A DNA stretch of 64,000 bases from Epiperipatus broadwayi (Eukaryota > Onychophora > Udeonychophora > Euonychophora > Peripatidae): NCBI GenBank assembly GCA_028023455.1, contig JAQFVV010000031.1:8174093-8238092 (forward strand). Direction: 5' to 3'. Under the pieces are notes generated by a model that saw nothing but the letters and a program-made list of their open reading frames with translations, was not told where the DNA came from and did not search any database. The number at the start of each line of letters is the position of its first letter. The first letter of the stretch is position 1. Below, one piece after another: positions 36,901 through 50,548 of the stretch. The translations under genes and the position numbers were made by a program.

Positions 36901-39607
36901 GCTGAAATTGGTCTACCCATTATCTCCATTGTTATAAAGAAATTTATTACTTGTGCATTGTATTAGTGAGCTCAATTAGCTATCACTAAGAACATTTGAA
37001 ATTGCTTAATTAAATCTAAAATTGTGAATGTTTATCCTATAGGAAGTTGTATTCATGTTTTATTAACAATATTCATTTGAAATCATCATTTTTATCCTTG
37101 TGTCATTCAGGAGACTTTATGTTAAAGACTTTGCAATTAATTTTTTTTAAGTTAAAGAATATTATTTTTTTTGTTATGGATATATCATAGACAGATAGGT
37201 ATGTTTATTTATTTATTTGCTTATTTCTTTTGTGCAATTTCCTTGACTTCAAGAACGTCTTGGATAGCATAATACAAGTTGCAATACACTGGTAACTGAT
37301 CATTATTTAATTATAATTTCTCATGTGGATTATGTATACACTTTTCGTGTAATGTCTCAAAGTGAGTAATTGGCTTAGAGAGTAGTAAATGTATGAAAAA
37401 TAAATATTGTTATCAGAAATAATGAAACCCCGTTGACAATAATTACTGCAATTTAAAATTTTAAAACAGCTAATTGTTTGTCATCAAGTAAAAGTCTTTA
37501 TTTTCAATTTACCATTTACTTTACCATAACATTTGCATACTATATAATTTGAAATTACTTAACACTCTTATTTATACATATGTATGTCAGTCTTACACAG
37601 TCTGTTTTATATATAATTAGTAATTATTCAGATTTATGACTTTGTTTCTCTCTGTTGGTTTCGGATAATGTACGCTTAAATAATTGAAATAATTAGGAAC
37701 CTGTCTATGTGTGAATTTATTTACAATGTTATAAAGAAATGTATTAAGTAGCTGTGTGGAAGACAGGTAGTAGTGACATGTTCAATGTTGATAGGGATTG
37801 AGAACTCTCTTACTTAATATATCTAAGTATTTTCCATAAGTGAAGCATATTTCCAGATATATTATTTATGCATTATAAAAATATTTTATGAAGTTGAGTA
37901 GTGTATTTCTCTTTTATTCTGGTGGTGATACTGAGTTCCACACCAATAGTATACCCCAAAGTTAGGTGGGGAGAAATTATTCCTCGTTTTGATTTGGTAG
38001 TTAAGAATCTTGTTTATCCCTCATATGCTTAATTGTTTTTTTAATATTTTTTGTTACCATAGAATCTTCGCTATATGTAATATTGTTGGAGGTTAAATAA
38101 ATGGTAAGTCTAAATTATTTATGAAATATTTAAAGCAGAAATAGTGTTATATTTGTTGGTTGGTCTATGGTATTATCCATATTATGACATTTATTTACTA
38201 ACTCCAGTATACCAACAAGATGTAAATATAATGATTCTATCTTAATTATAGTATAAGATGTGGCACACAGATAATGCAAAAACCATTGCAGACATGAGAG
38301 TATAAAACTATTAAATTTATACATCAGGAATTAAATATTTTAGATTATATCATGTTATTTTACTGCAAGCTTTAAATCATCAAATCATCAGAATGATTAC
38401 TTTTATTTTGAATGTGTGAAAAGTATGGCCATTTAAAAAGATTATTTGATTGAGTTATTTAGGGTTACTATCTTGACTGCCAAAGTTATTAATTTGTTCT
38501 ATCCCAATAAATGATAGTGTAATCTCCCCAACATGTATATTTGAGCCTATAATAAAATATTTATTTATCCATTGTTGTTTGTTATTAAAAAGATATTAGA
38601 GTTAACTAACAGCCTAAATATATTCTAAGGTAGAATATGAGGGTATTATTTTATTTGTTTATTCAGGTCTTTATGTCTAATCAATAAATACTGAAGTGTA
38701 TAATAAAAAGAGCTATCAAATCCAGATTGGCAAATGTATTTGTAAATTTAAGAATTAGAACAAATAGTCCCAGTGTAAACAACTTATACTTATTTTGATT
38801 GTAAAATGCAAATAAATGCTTCAGATTTAGTTTCAACATTCCACATATCTATTACTACATAAATGCACTACTTTATAAATTTGATAATGAACATACTTAA
38901 ATCTGATAATATTGTTCTCTTGATCCAAACATTATGTGAAATACTTTACCATTTGGTAAACTTATGAAGGAGGTTGTATACTCAGTTTATTATTTAGACT
39001 ATGATGTGAGATTAAATGGCACCCTGTTTCCTTCATTATCTAATTGCTAGTCCAGTGAAACATCATTCAAATCATTCCATTATTTTTATTATAATAGTTA
39101 TAAGTTATTGTATAATAGAATTACTTTAATCAAATTGTATTAATAATTCCCTTAGATCTGATTTCATAGTTCCAACTTAATATTAATTTAGTTATTTAAA
39201 TTAAGATGTGCTAGATAGTAGAGTTATTTAATATCATATTTTTTTTTCTTCTGAGGTTATATTGTAGCTAATATAAGAGTGTATTTCGATGATGGAAGAG
39301 ATCAAATTGAAATTATAGTTTATTAGCTTGAATAAATGAAAATTTATTGATTTCTATCATTTGTTTGATTAACAAATCATGCATATATCTTATTTTAATG
39401 ATCAATAGTATTTCTTTCCTCATCTATTTATATTCTACATATTTTTGACTTTTTACAACCCTCCACTGAGCTAAGCTATAAGTCAGGCATAAGTAGAAGA
39501 GTCTCAATACTAATTTAATGCAAAATAAAGTTGTTAATTTATTCAATTCATTAATAGAATTGGTGTTCTGGGCATTTGTGTGTATAATATGAAGGACAAA
39601 TGTTACA
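36901..39607 (+). repeat. LTR-like repeat related to the LARD LTR
   Basis: The right part (about 38,990-39,607) parallels the last part of the 5' LTR (22,010-22,374): GAGCTAAGC, then TAGAATTGGTG...CTGGGCATTT, ending ATGTTACA at 39,607. The left boundary is unclear. Non-coding. Likely a diverged solo LTR of the same or a sister family. Confidence 0.5.
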
Positions 39608-39633
39608 TAGGGGGATTATAATACACACACACC

Positions 39634-39691
<58 letters not shown>
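39608..39691. repeat. G5/C5 hairpin plus (TA)n
   Basis: AGGGGG (39,609-39,614) and CCCCCT (39,631-39,636) can pair around an ATTATAATACACACAC loop; a TA tract runs from about 39,637 to 39,691. Confidence 0.7.
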
Positions 39692-39693
<2 letters not shown>

Positions 39694-39963
39694 AAAACAA
39701 CACACTAAAAAAGAGAAATTGACTCTTCTTATAACAAACCACTGAAATCTTACAAAAACAGAAAGAAACTTATTTTTTTCATAAATTAATTCTCAATATA
39801 TATATTCAGAACTTGATAAGGGATTCTGAACTGAGACAACCCATAAAATCTACTAAACTTTCCATCACCTCAGAAAGTTCAAACACAACATGACTTTCCT
39901 CTATCCCCACTAAAAACCACCCATCGAAAAAATCACTCTTTTTACATATATATATATATATAT
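39692..39963 (+). other. Possible PLE 3' UTR fragment
   Basis: It lies between two TA tracts. 39,808-39,842 reads GAACTTGATAAGGG...GAGACAACC, which has the spacing of the PLE 3' hammerhead-like region (TTGATAA ... GACA). No coding sequence. Family not established. Confidence 0.3.
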
Positions 39964-42720
39964 AGTAATGGGATGGGGTGATGGATCTATCATCATCACT
40001 CCCAAGTCAACAATATTTCAAATAAAATGATTTAATATATAAATAATATTTAAGGATATCATGAGATCAAGACATCTCTGTGAACATTGACAATTCAGCC
40101 AGCTAACTCAAAAAAGCAAGTAAAGCATAATTATCAATCATATATCAACCAGTATTATAAAGTAAAGTAATTATATGTAAGTATGAGAACTACTCAAAAT
40201 AATCATTCATCATCATCATTGATGGGAATAAACAAATCAGTACAATAAATCAGCAGTCCATCTTGTTGCCTGATTTGAACAATATAAAAATATGAATCAA
40301 CATTCAAACTTGTGACTGGATTAGAAATGGGTCTTCTGTAGACCAGGCTAACTATTGAGCCTTTGCCAGCTTAGGCAATTATTTAACCATTAATTTGGAG
40401 GCACAAACTTAAGTGCTCATCCATCAGAATACATAAGAATCAAACAATAATGCTGGGATATTAAAACATGCTGATCATCATCAATACTCAGGCCACTTGT
40501 TATGACCAACTATAAACTTAACTTCTAATAAGACTGAAATAAAATATAGTGCATTGGCTTTAAAGAATATAATCTTATGTGCCAACTAGGATGATGACTG
40601 ATCATCATTGATGCCCCAAAATCACTAAATATACATCACCATTTATATATTCATCCTGTGCATGAATCTAGTTCAGAAAACATAAGCTCTATTACTGTAT
40701 GAGAAAGATGATAGAAACAATTTTAACAATTAAATAATTATATTAATAACAATAAAAAAACAAATTTAAATTAAGGTCTATATGGCTATACATTAAAATT
40801 AAGTCTTGTACAATAAAAAAAATACATTTGTGATTTATGTAATCATCATCCAATATTCAAATTATTATAATGATTTACGTATATGTGCTCACAGATGTGT
40901 GATTTCTAATATACAAGAAATACATCTTGATTGATATTCAATAACAAATAATGATCAAAATTTGCATGAATGTCCTATTTTAATTTGTTACAATATTAAT
41001 ATTATATTTTCCTAATTAATTCCATTTACAAAACATACATAAATTTCACACAAATATGTGTGTATTAACCAAACATAGATATAATTTACAATTTAGTTTC
41101 AGTTTATAAGTTGTTTTTTTTATTAAACTAAATAAAGTCAACTTTTTTTTGACAGGTACTTTTTGATTAATTATCAAGGTCTCTAAATATAAAATGTCTT
41201 TTTTTTTCATAGTCTAAAACACAATGGTCAATAAATTATTTTTGATTCTTAATTATTATTCAAGCAAAATTACTTTATATTCTTTTAAATATATATTTTT
41301 AACCAACTTAAAATAATATTGTTCTATATACATCTATTTTTAAATGAATTATTTTAAAATGACTCACCAGCTATATCTATGTTTATCTGTACTTCTCTGC
41401 ATATATCTAAAATAGCATACATATAATTTATTCTTCATCCACTGAAGGTTTCTCTTGATCAAGCCATGTTTTTGGTCCATCAGAAAAATATAATCAAGGT
41501 TTGTTGTCATCATCAGGAAAAAGTATATAATTCAGGTTATTTGTTGGCATACTATGAGATTCCTTTTGTAGTCCAAGCAATTGTCAAGATGTCTTCTAGA
41601 ACATATTTCAGCAGCTACTTGATCCATTTGAAATGACCCTGGCTTCATGAATCAAAACTCTGCAGTAAACTATAGCACCTATTGGACTGTCCTTATATCT
41701 TCATAGAAGCTTTGTATAAATCTGCTAGCTATTTTTTCCTCATTTGTTTTCAGGCTATTGATTCAGAAGTGACCCAGCTTCAAGTAAATCAAAATTCCTG
41801 TAAAGGAAATATTGTAGCAGCTCCTGCCTTCAGCTACATCAGTTCATTGTAGTTATTTTGCCAACTCTCTGCTACAGCCAACATCATGCAGCTATCTATT
41901 TTGGTCAGCTAATTGCTGCCACTTACTCAAAAAAATTTAGTAGACAGACTATTCTGGTCAGCTCTTACAAAAAACTGTAATCCAGACTTTGCAGTTGGCC
42001 TAGTTGGCCACTGCTTAAAATATTAAAAACTCTTTTGACCAACTCTTACAAAACTGGTAGCAGAACTGTTCTCTTCAAAAATCATTATCTAGACAGTCTG
42101 ATATTTTCTTTATCAGTCTTTTTATAACCTTAGGTAATTCATGTGATAAAAACATAGTGACTGTTTTCAATTAACTTTAATCCATTTGAAAACAAGCTGG
42201 AAATTTCTATCAAAGTGTGATATTCATGTTTTTACTTTAATCTTTGGAAGTTGACCAAAGGTTTGATAATCCTTTACAATTTTTAATCTACAAAGATTTT
42301 TAACTATAAAGTAGAAATGCAAACAAGCATTAATTTAAAAACATATTTTGTGCAAGTTTTAATGAAAAGATTTTAAAACTAAATTATGCTTGTTTTTTTT
42401 TTTCATTTCAAAGTCAGAATTACAATTATTCTTAATAAGACCTTTTTAAAAGTTTAATCCATAACAAAATTTTATTTGAAATCAGAGTTATTATTTATTA
42501 TTATTTTATTTCAGTAAATGTATAAAATATTTACAATAATTTTTGTCTGTGTTTATTTCTAGTTTTCCTTTTAAATTTATATATATATAATATCAAATAA
42601 TATAAGTATAATAACAATATTCACTAGAATAACAACTAAAAAATTTTAAAAAATGCCTGTATAAAATTAAAGATTAAATTCTTTGCTATAGGAAAATTTT
42701 GTAGTTTTTATTGTAGTGAA
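39964..42720. other. AT-rich non-coding region between TA tracts
   Basis: It starts GTAATGGGATGGGG after a TA run, echoing TGTAATGGGAG at 16,947, and ends GTAGTGA before the next. No gene. Around 41,600-42,080 short imperfect repeats occur: GACCC(T/A)..GCTTCA with AATCAAAA at 41,637 and 41,773; TCTTACAAAA.. at 41,964 and 42,045. Function unknown. Confidence 0.4.
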
Positions 42721-42740
42721 TATATATATATATATATATT
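42721..42740. repeat. (TA)n microsatellite
   Basis: Short TA run directly before TGTAACCTAG. Confidence 0.9.
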
Positions 42741-45700
42741 TGTAACCTAGTGTTATTGACACTTGGTTTATTTGGCATTGTTTCCACAGGAAAACAATGC
42801 TATCCTTTTTTAGAAAATAAAAAGATAAAATAATAATAATATTAAGTGATTAATAAAATATGCTAGTTACTCACTTTAACGTGTTTTAAGCAAATAACTA
42901 AAAAATTTGGTAATCCAAGGTCATTTTGAAGAAGAGCATGAATAATTTAATTAAAATATTAACAATAAGAGCAATTTAATATAGTATAAAAGCACATATT
43001 ATAAACAGTAATTGATTTTGGATGGGTAGAGGGAGAGTAGATGAATATCTTGTCATAAAGCACAATAACTTCTGGTAAATTTCTAAATTAATTTAGATAA
43101 TAATTTATACAGAAATATACACCACTAATAAACATTGTTAATTAAGTATATTTATTATTTTTCATTATTTGTCAAATTACTCTGTAATCCATTTAAATCA
43201 TATGGAAATATATAACTGTAATAAGTTTTTTTTTTCCTTTTCTTTTGTTTATGTTATAATTAAATGATTATTTTTCTGTAAGAGGTCGCTAAAAGAAGAC
43301 CGCCAAATTTTGAAGAAAGTTTAGTCTGACTTTAGTTTTACAAGGAGGAAGCAGTACTGAAATTCGGTAACAAATTTTTTATTATTTTTTAATTGCAGAA
43401 ATAAATATAAGTCCAGTAAATTTTTAATAATATTATGCATTGCTAATCCTATTTGATAAGATATTCTGTTTTCTGTGGCCATCTACCTATTTTAAAGCTT
43501 TTTATACGCAAAAATATACTATCATATGCTAAAGTTCAAAATGACCGTATTAACTACAGTAATCACGGAAAGCGTCATTATATTTAAATTAAGCAATATA
43601 AGTAATTTCCAGGAAATAAACAATTATTTGTTAACTTTACCTTATTTAATAATCTTTTCATGGTATAAAAGAAAAATTATAATTAAAAGAAATATTATAA
43701 AAGCCAAAGGAAGTTAATGAGAAACATTTCGTGCTTTTTCTAAAAGAAATTGTCTGCGTTTGAAAATAATGTAAGTTCCCCATGTTAAAATATGTTTGTT
43801 CACTGAAAATTATCTAAAAATAATAGTAGTGATAAAGGATATTTACTTATGCACCTGTATATTTTTAAAAAAGAAAATATAAATTTTCTCATGGCAAATA
43901 TCGGAAAATTTGTATGTGTGCATTTTACGGAGAATTCATTATTAAAGAAAAATTATAATTCCTAGAGTAGGAATAAAAACTACAAACATTAGTGACTTAA
44001 TTATAACTATAATATAATGTTATATTATACATCAAATGGAGTCATTAAAACTTTATATCCATGTAAGTCAGCTGCAGTCCTTATAATAATAGTATTTTGG
44101 AAAATTCGCGCATTATTTTATTCATAAGCCAGCTAGCTAAAAATGATATGTATAACCAATAGTAAAAAGAAAAGAATTGTATATGTGATCGTTTATCATC
44201 AAATATTCGTCATGTTAAAATATGTATTTTTTTCTTGGATCCCAAAATTATATCAGTTAATACAAGGAAGAGTTAACATCCAACGCTGCTATGTTTTTTT
44301 TTGCCTAATTTATTAATTGCACCAGAATGGAGGCAATTTTTATATAAATGAAATAATAAAATGTGTTTCTTATTTTAAATTTGCTTCGTGAACTACGAAT
44401 GGATCAAGTTCTTCATCTAGATAAATTGCCCAACGGAAAAACATTTTTCTAGTGAGATAGTAAGCACTTGTTAAGTAATGATTTTTTTTACTAATTTGTA
44501 AAATTATGTGTATTTTTTTTATATATCAACAGGTGAAAGGCTGTATAGTCAAGTAATATTTAAATGACTTTGTAATCATAAAGGTATGTTTTCATGTAAT
44601 TATTCTAGGTTAAATTTATATTCGACATGAAAAAAAAATTTTTTTATAAAATGTGTTTACTTATGATATGCATTATGGGTATAAATTTATATGTTAGATG
44701 CGTAAAAGAAGAAAAATTCAGATACTTAATAGGTAAAATATCTAGTTAAAATTATCAGAAGTAATTAAAGAGAAGTGCTATACAAGATATTACTTATTTA
44801 AAGTTTGAAACAAATTTATACTATGTTAATTGCGGAACTTATTCCCAATTATTCTTTATTAACGCATTCACTTAATTTAGTTCAAGATACTAGACTACCA
44901 ATTACTTGTTGAATGTTTCTTTGGCAAAGGTGAAAATTATTATGTTATATTCTGTGTTATCCATTGATTTCAGGTGTTGATCTAAATATACCCCGGAACA
45001 TACATTTAGTGTAATTAGTGTATTTGCTTGTCTTGCCCTGAGATAGCATCAGTATATGATTAATATTCGCATTAGTAATAATTGTAATGTCTTTATTTTG
45101 TGGGATGGAAAATGATCTCCCCAAAAGCTTTATTTTACATGAGGGGAATAGATAAATCTAGAATTCGGGTATGTTTATAACCCAAGTGATCGCTTTTCAG
45201 AGTTAGGGCGATCAGTAATTTATATCGTATTTAGTGTATTTCATTCGTTAAAATCCCAGGAGAGGATTATATTTGGTGTGCGTTCCTATTATGCCCAAGT
45301 AAGAGGCAAGGACCCACCAAACTATTTTAATATAGTAGTTAACTCTACAGACTGTCAGTGTTATTCCATATTCCTCATGAGAAAATAGAGATAATTCCAC
45401 CATGGAACGTGTTCAATATTGTGTTTTGTTTAGAAAGTTATGGCAAGATAACGGGTATATTGGAGGTTAATTCCTCACGATCCATTTAATAGAAATAGCG
45501 TGCTAGTATATATGATCAATGTCTGGATTGTGCGGCGGAATAGTGCTGGTAATCCACACGTAAGTCAATGGAGAGAGTAAGTTTAAAATTGCGTGATTTA
45601 GAAATTTTTATTTGCCAATGGAGGGTTCAAATACTAGGTTTAATTCGGGTTAATGATTAAGTAGCACTCACAATATAACTTATACTGAGAAAAGCAGTGT

Positions 45701-47267
45701 GTATAACAACTTCAGTTGTTATTAAGGTAAACATTAAAATAATAAGTGTAACTTCTGATAAATAACCCATAAATTATAATAAGTTATCTAAATAAAAACT
45801 ATCATTTAATTAAAGATGATAATAAAAATCGTTTGTACGCATTGCCTAGAATCAGATTATTTTTATTTTAAAACAAATAGTTAGTTAATAAAGTTAAGCA
45901 GCCGTTCATATAAGATACACTAAACGGATGAGTTAATGTATCGATAATAATATTTATTTTGTTAGATTCAATTTGCATAAATGTAAAAAGAAGATGAAGA
46001 AGTAGTTCGAATCCAAGTCTAAAAGTATAGACGAATTAATGTTAGTTATATTTTGTTTTATCCATATGGGATCGAATAAATTGTATATGTTTGTTTATTA
46101 TGTTAATCATAAAGGATAGTTTTGTTACATTGTAATAATAAATCATAATCTTGTTAAAATTTAATAATAAATTATAGTCTTGTTACAAGTTGTCTTGAGT
46201 CATTTTTCTTGTGTGCTAAATAAAAGTGTATTTGCATAATACTTGCAATACATTCTTGAGTCCAAAATCATTTATGAAATCTTAAATTCAATACACCAGA
46301 TAGACAATTGTAAGCAGATCAGAATATTTCACTATATTTTAATTTAATAAGAATTATTTGTGGAATTGAAAACTTCAGACCAGAACATTTTATTTTATGT
46401 GTGTGTAAAATCATTTTATTCCCAAACTAGTAGGTTTTGGTTGCACATTGTTCCATGCACATTTAAGTGAAGTGTCTAAGTAATAAATCTTAGTTAAATT
46501 ATTGTGTTGTCATGGATGATGGAAGGACACAAAAGCACCCTTGTCTTTTCATCATTCCGACTGAGATTCTGGATAAAATGGCTGGATTATTCAAAATTAT
46601 GCGTTGTTATTGAATATGGTTATCATCTCGTTAAATATTATAATAGTTGATATGTGGATGAAGACACCTGGAATTTAAATAAGGTAAATGTTTCCTATAG
46701 CCAACCAGAATGTCAGTCATATGCGACAACACAATACTGCCGAGCATTTTTCTTTAAAAATAACAGAGAACCCTGAGATTAGTGTCATTATTATAAGTGC
46801 TCTTAAATTAAGAATTGATTCATTATGATCAATATTACAAGCGTGGCATGGCTTAAGAGATTGAAACATCTAATTGTATAATAACAAAAATATTGAGATC
46901 ATATTGGCAAATGAATAAATGTTTTGTTTTAGTCAGTAATACTAACAATGACATGAAATCATCATCATCATTGTCGAACAGTGCAAGTACTTACAGCTCA
47001 GAGAATGTGTTTTGGATAGAGAAAGAATGTTAGTTTATTTTTTTTTAATTTATTTTATTAATGATATTTTTTTTTATTCTATCTCTGTCTGAACTGCATA
47101 TCGCTGTAGCTGAATTATTATAACTAACCTAACGTCGAGCTATATTAGGTAAAATAGGGTTTGCTACCCGAATCATAGACGGAAGCGTCCGAATTCTCTT
47201 TAATAGAAATAGATTTCCGGGATTGATTTGATTTAATAGAAATGAAGTCGTCTTTTGATAGGTTAGA
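42741..47267 (+). repeat. LTR-like non-coding element, copy b
   Basis: Ends are near-inverted: TGTAACCTA at the start and TAGGTTAGA at the end, each against a TA run. The right half matches copies a and c: 46,500-46,600 with 14,590-14,680 and 49,150-49,250, and 46,975-47,030 with 49,710-49,760. No coding capacity over about 4.5 kb. It could be one long LTR-like repeat or an LTR plus decayed internal DNA. Confidence 0.45.
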
Positions 47268-47283
47268 ATATATATATATATAT

Positions 47284-47360
47284 GCACAATATATTAGTGT
47301 GTGCTTTGTAATCCATATGCACAATCTATTAGTGTTGTGCTTTGTAATCCAACTGGTTGC
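47284..47360. repeat. Tandem duplication of ~36 bp
   Basis: Two adjacent copies of a segment reading GCACAATATATTAGTGT then GTGCTTTGTAATCCA, differing by one substitution and one missing base. Confidence 0.8.
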
Positions 47361-47469
47361 TATATATATATATATAACCATTACAAGCATAAAGCTAAAC
47401 TAGTCAATATAAAACCAAAACTACCCCAAATCCAAAATTAAACCAGACCAGCACAAAAATAATATTAAA

Positions 47470-47513
47470 ACACAACCTAAGGTTTCACTGCTACAAGTAG
47501 ACTTTTCAAGTGT
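47470..47513 (-). ncRNA. Hammerhead-like motif, left half of PLE 3' pair
   Basis: Minus strand: ACAC, TTGAAAA, CTACT/AGCAG (one mispair), GAAA, ACCTTAGGT, GTGT. Same U3-A8 version as the PLE at 34.6 kb. Confidence 0.5.
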
Positions 47514-47531
47514 AGTTTTTGGTAGTTCTTT

Positions 47532-47570
47532 ACACTTGAAAAGTCTGCTTGTAGCAGTGAAACGTTGTGT
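47532..47570 (+). ncRNA. Hammerhead-like motif, right half of PLE 3' pair
   Basis: ACAC (47,532-47,535), TTGAAAA, CTGCT/AGCAG stem II, GAAA, then a shortened self-complementary ACGT as stem III and GTGT (47,567-47,570). Stem III is four bases shorter than in the PLE copy. Confidence 0.55.
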
Positions 47571-47629
47571 TTTAATATTATTTTTGTGCTGGTCTGGTTT
47601 AATTGTGATCTTGGGGTAGTTTTGATTTG

Positions 47630-47655
<26 letters not shown>

Positions 47656-47663
<8 letters not shown>

Positions 47664-47707
47664 GACACGATATATATATATATATATATATATCGTGTCC
47701 ACATTTT
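47656..47707. repeat. Palindrome with a TA core
   Basis: 15-base arms AAAATGTGGACACGA and its exact complement flank 22 bases of alternating TA. Confidence 0.9.
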
Positions 47708-49819
47708 CCTGATGTGCTGTTTTGCCTCAGATATAGGTATTTGGAAGTCACCATTCTGATTGAAATTTTTTTGCTCTGAGGAGCCTGTGTTTTACCTATC
47801 ACTCATAATGAATTATATATTATAGGTCATAACAGCTGAAGTTATCTTTGTATTAGAATTGACATGGCAATGATTAGTAACTTTGTAAATAGTTAATACA
47901 TCAGGTAGCCCTATGTGCACTGCTTAACATAACAATGTCTTTATTGCATTGATGTGTAGTTTTGCCATCCACAAGTAAAACAACAATATATTTATACCTT
48001 TTAAACATTTAATATTTAGAACTTGGTATTTAGATTGTACATACACCTTATATTAGCTATATACCCATTTGTACCTCACCAATGGATGTGTAAGCAATTA
48101 AATATTTAAAATATTTTTATTATTATTATGTGGACAGTAATTTGGTATGATTTATGTATATGACTTCTGGTAAATGGCCCACTTTTTATTTAAAGATTCA
48201 TATATAAGTTTAGCAATCTTAATCAAGCTGTCTAAATCTTATAATTATTGATATTCTACCAACCTTCATATTCAAACCTAATTAGTGTATAATACAATAT
48301 TAAAATAGTTGCATAGATTCCATAATTAATAGTATTATTTTTGTCTATTATTTATTTAAGCTGAGTTAAATTTAATTTAACCTAATAGTGTGCTAATTTG
48401 CCTTTCAATGCTATATCAAAAGTTATTTGACAATATGTGTATTTTAAATTAAAGTTTGACTCAGCTTAATATAAGCTAAAAATTTTGGTACTACGTATTT
48501 CTAACTTTTAATTGGCTATGAGCTAATTCAAGATACAAGTTAATTTTATTGTTAAACCAATCTCATTTGGGAATATTTGAGGTATAACCCATCTAAAAAT
48601 TTGTAAGTGAACCTCAGCAATATTATCAGTAAAGGTCTGGATGTGCTTATGTCCCAACTGATGTAAACTATTTGTAACAGCACTTATATTGGCCAATAAT
48701 TCAGAATGTTCGATGTAAGTAAAATAAAAAAATATATATATTATTTTATGTCTACATTAATAAATTTAATTGTTGATATTTTAAAAGTGTTTTGGTTCTA
48801 TTTTTCTGTCTGTCATTTGTCTTGAGTTAACTAATTTTTATGTGTTCATTAAAGTTATTAAGTTTGTGATTTGCAAAGATTACAATGCTCATAATTCTGA
48901 ATTATATTATAAATCTGGGTAAAAGATAAACATTTTTTTCTGTTCCAAAACGTGTCATTTCCAATGAAATCTTTTACAAAAACTCCTCAATTCCAAAAAT
49001 TGGAATTTCATATAAGAAAAATTAAAATTGAATATTTTAAGATAAATTCACATTAATACAATTTTTAGTGATGATTATTCAAGCTACTTTCAGACTGCAC
49101 TCATTATTAATCATTTCTTTATAATTTGAAGTAATAATCATTGCACTTTATAATTTAGTTTGTGTTGTCTATGGGATAATAGAAATACACAAAATGCACC
49201 CTATTCTTTCTATAATTTTCGACTGATATCCCGAATAATAAATTCGGAATAATAATAGTCATACTATGATTATTCCGAATTTATTACATTTTATTATGCA
49301 TTTTTTTAGCAAACTAAATATTTTCTTGGTGTAATTATTTCTGTTTTGATAAATGCTACAAACTATTTTCTTATAAGAAAAGAATATGTTTCCTATAGTC
49401 TCCCAGGGTATCAGTCATTCATTGGCAAACAGTGATTATGGAAGAATTCCTAAAATATATTCAGAACTCTGACATTATCCTTATTGTTATTATGTTCATA
49501 TTATTGAATAAATCATTTATTTAAATTACATTATTGTTGTAGCAAAAGATACTTTAATTACTCCATGTTCTATTAAAAATCTACATTGTATTTTATTGTG
49601 ACTCTGCAAGAGTACAGTATTTGAATCCATGTCTTTTTTGACATTCTTAAATGGCAAATATTAAATATTGAGATATTTTAAAATGAAGATTGTTGTTAAA
49701 CATTTCTGGTGGTGCAAATAACTTACACACTCAGAAAATATATTTTGATGGAGGGGAAGTCATATCTTAAAATTGTGTATTTTATAAATAAAAGTGAAGA
49801 TTTTTTCCTCTCCTTAATT

Positions 49820-49910
<91 letters not shown>

Positions 49911-50452
49911 CATCATCATCATCAACATCATCATTTACACCATCATCATCATCATTATTATTATTATCATCATCATCATAATCACCACCACCATCATCAT
50001 CATCATCATCATAATCATTATTATTATTATCATCATCATTTACACCATCATCATCATCATCATTATTATTATTATTATTATCATCATCATCATCATCATA
50101 ATCATCATAATCATCATTATTATTATTACCATCATCATTTACATCATCATCATCATTATTATTATTATTATCATCATAATCATCATCATTATCATCATTA
50201 TTATTATTATTATTATTATTATTGTTATTATTATTATCATCATCATCATCATCATTATTATTATTATTATTATCATCATCATAATCATCATCACTATTAT
50301 TATTATTATTACTTTTAAAATGTCCCTTTATCTTAATACATGTCTCTGAAGTATCCTTTCTTTTATTGTAACCGCCATTAAATCTAGTCCATGTTCAATA
50401 TATAAGCTATCCCATTATTACACTTTATTTTCAGTATTTCCTCTTGTAGGTT

Positions 50453-50455
<3 letters not shown>
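47708..50455 (+). repeat. LTR-like non-coding repeat, copy c
   Basis: Direct-orientation counterpart of 12,881-15,590 (anchors given there) and of the right part of copy b. It ends GTAGGTTACA at 50,455 against a long TA tract. Its left end is cut by the TA-cored palindrome and PLE pair. No coding capacity. Confidence 0.6.
49826..50312. repeat. Compound (ATT)n/(ATC)n microsatellite
   Basis: Almost 490 bases of ATT and ATC triplets in alternating blocks, with the words ATCATTTACACCATCATC recurring at about 49,930 and 50,035, evidence of block duplication. Poly-Leu/Ser frames are artefacts. Confidence 0.97.

Positions 50456-50545
<90 letters not shown>
50456..50545. repeat. (AT)n microsatellite flanked by two element ends
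   Basis: About 90 bases of alternating AT between GGTTACA on the left and TGTAATGG on the right. Confidence 0.95.

Positions 50546-50548
<3 letters not shown>

Larger units (their letters stand above)
47375..47633. repeat. Back-to-back PLE 3' UTRs without coding region
   Basis: 47,375-47,514 (minus) and 47,521-47,633 (plus) both match the 3' UTR of the 30-34 kb PLEs, facing each other with only a few bases between. The whole ORF and 5' region are missing. Both halves keep the hammerhead-like stem-loop, and both outer sides are TA tracts. Confidence 0.85.

Noticed and set aside
46000-46030. GTTCGAATCC as a tRNA T-loop
   Set aside because: No acceptor, D or anticodon arms upstream and no CCA-side pairing.
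49709-49981. Poly-Leu/Ser open frame
   Set aside because: Product of the ATT/ATC microsatellite.
49826-50312. CRISPR-like array
   Set aside because: Triplet microsatellite with no constant repeat and unique spacers; eukaryotic context.
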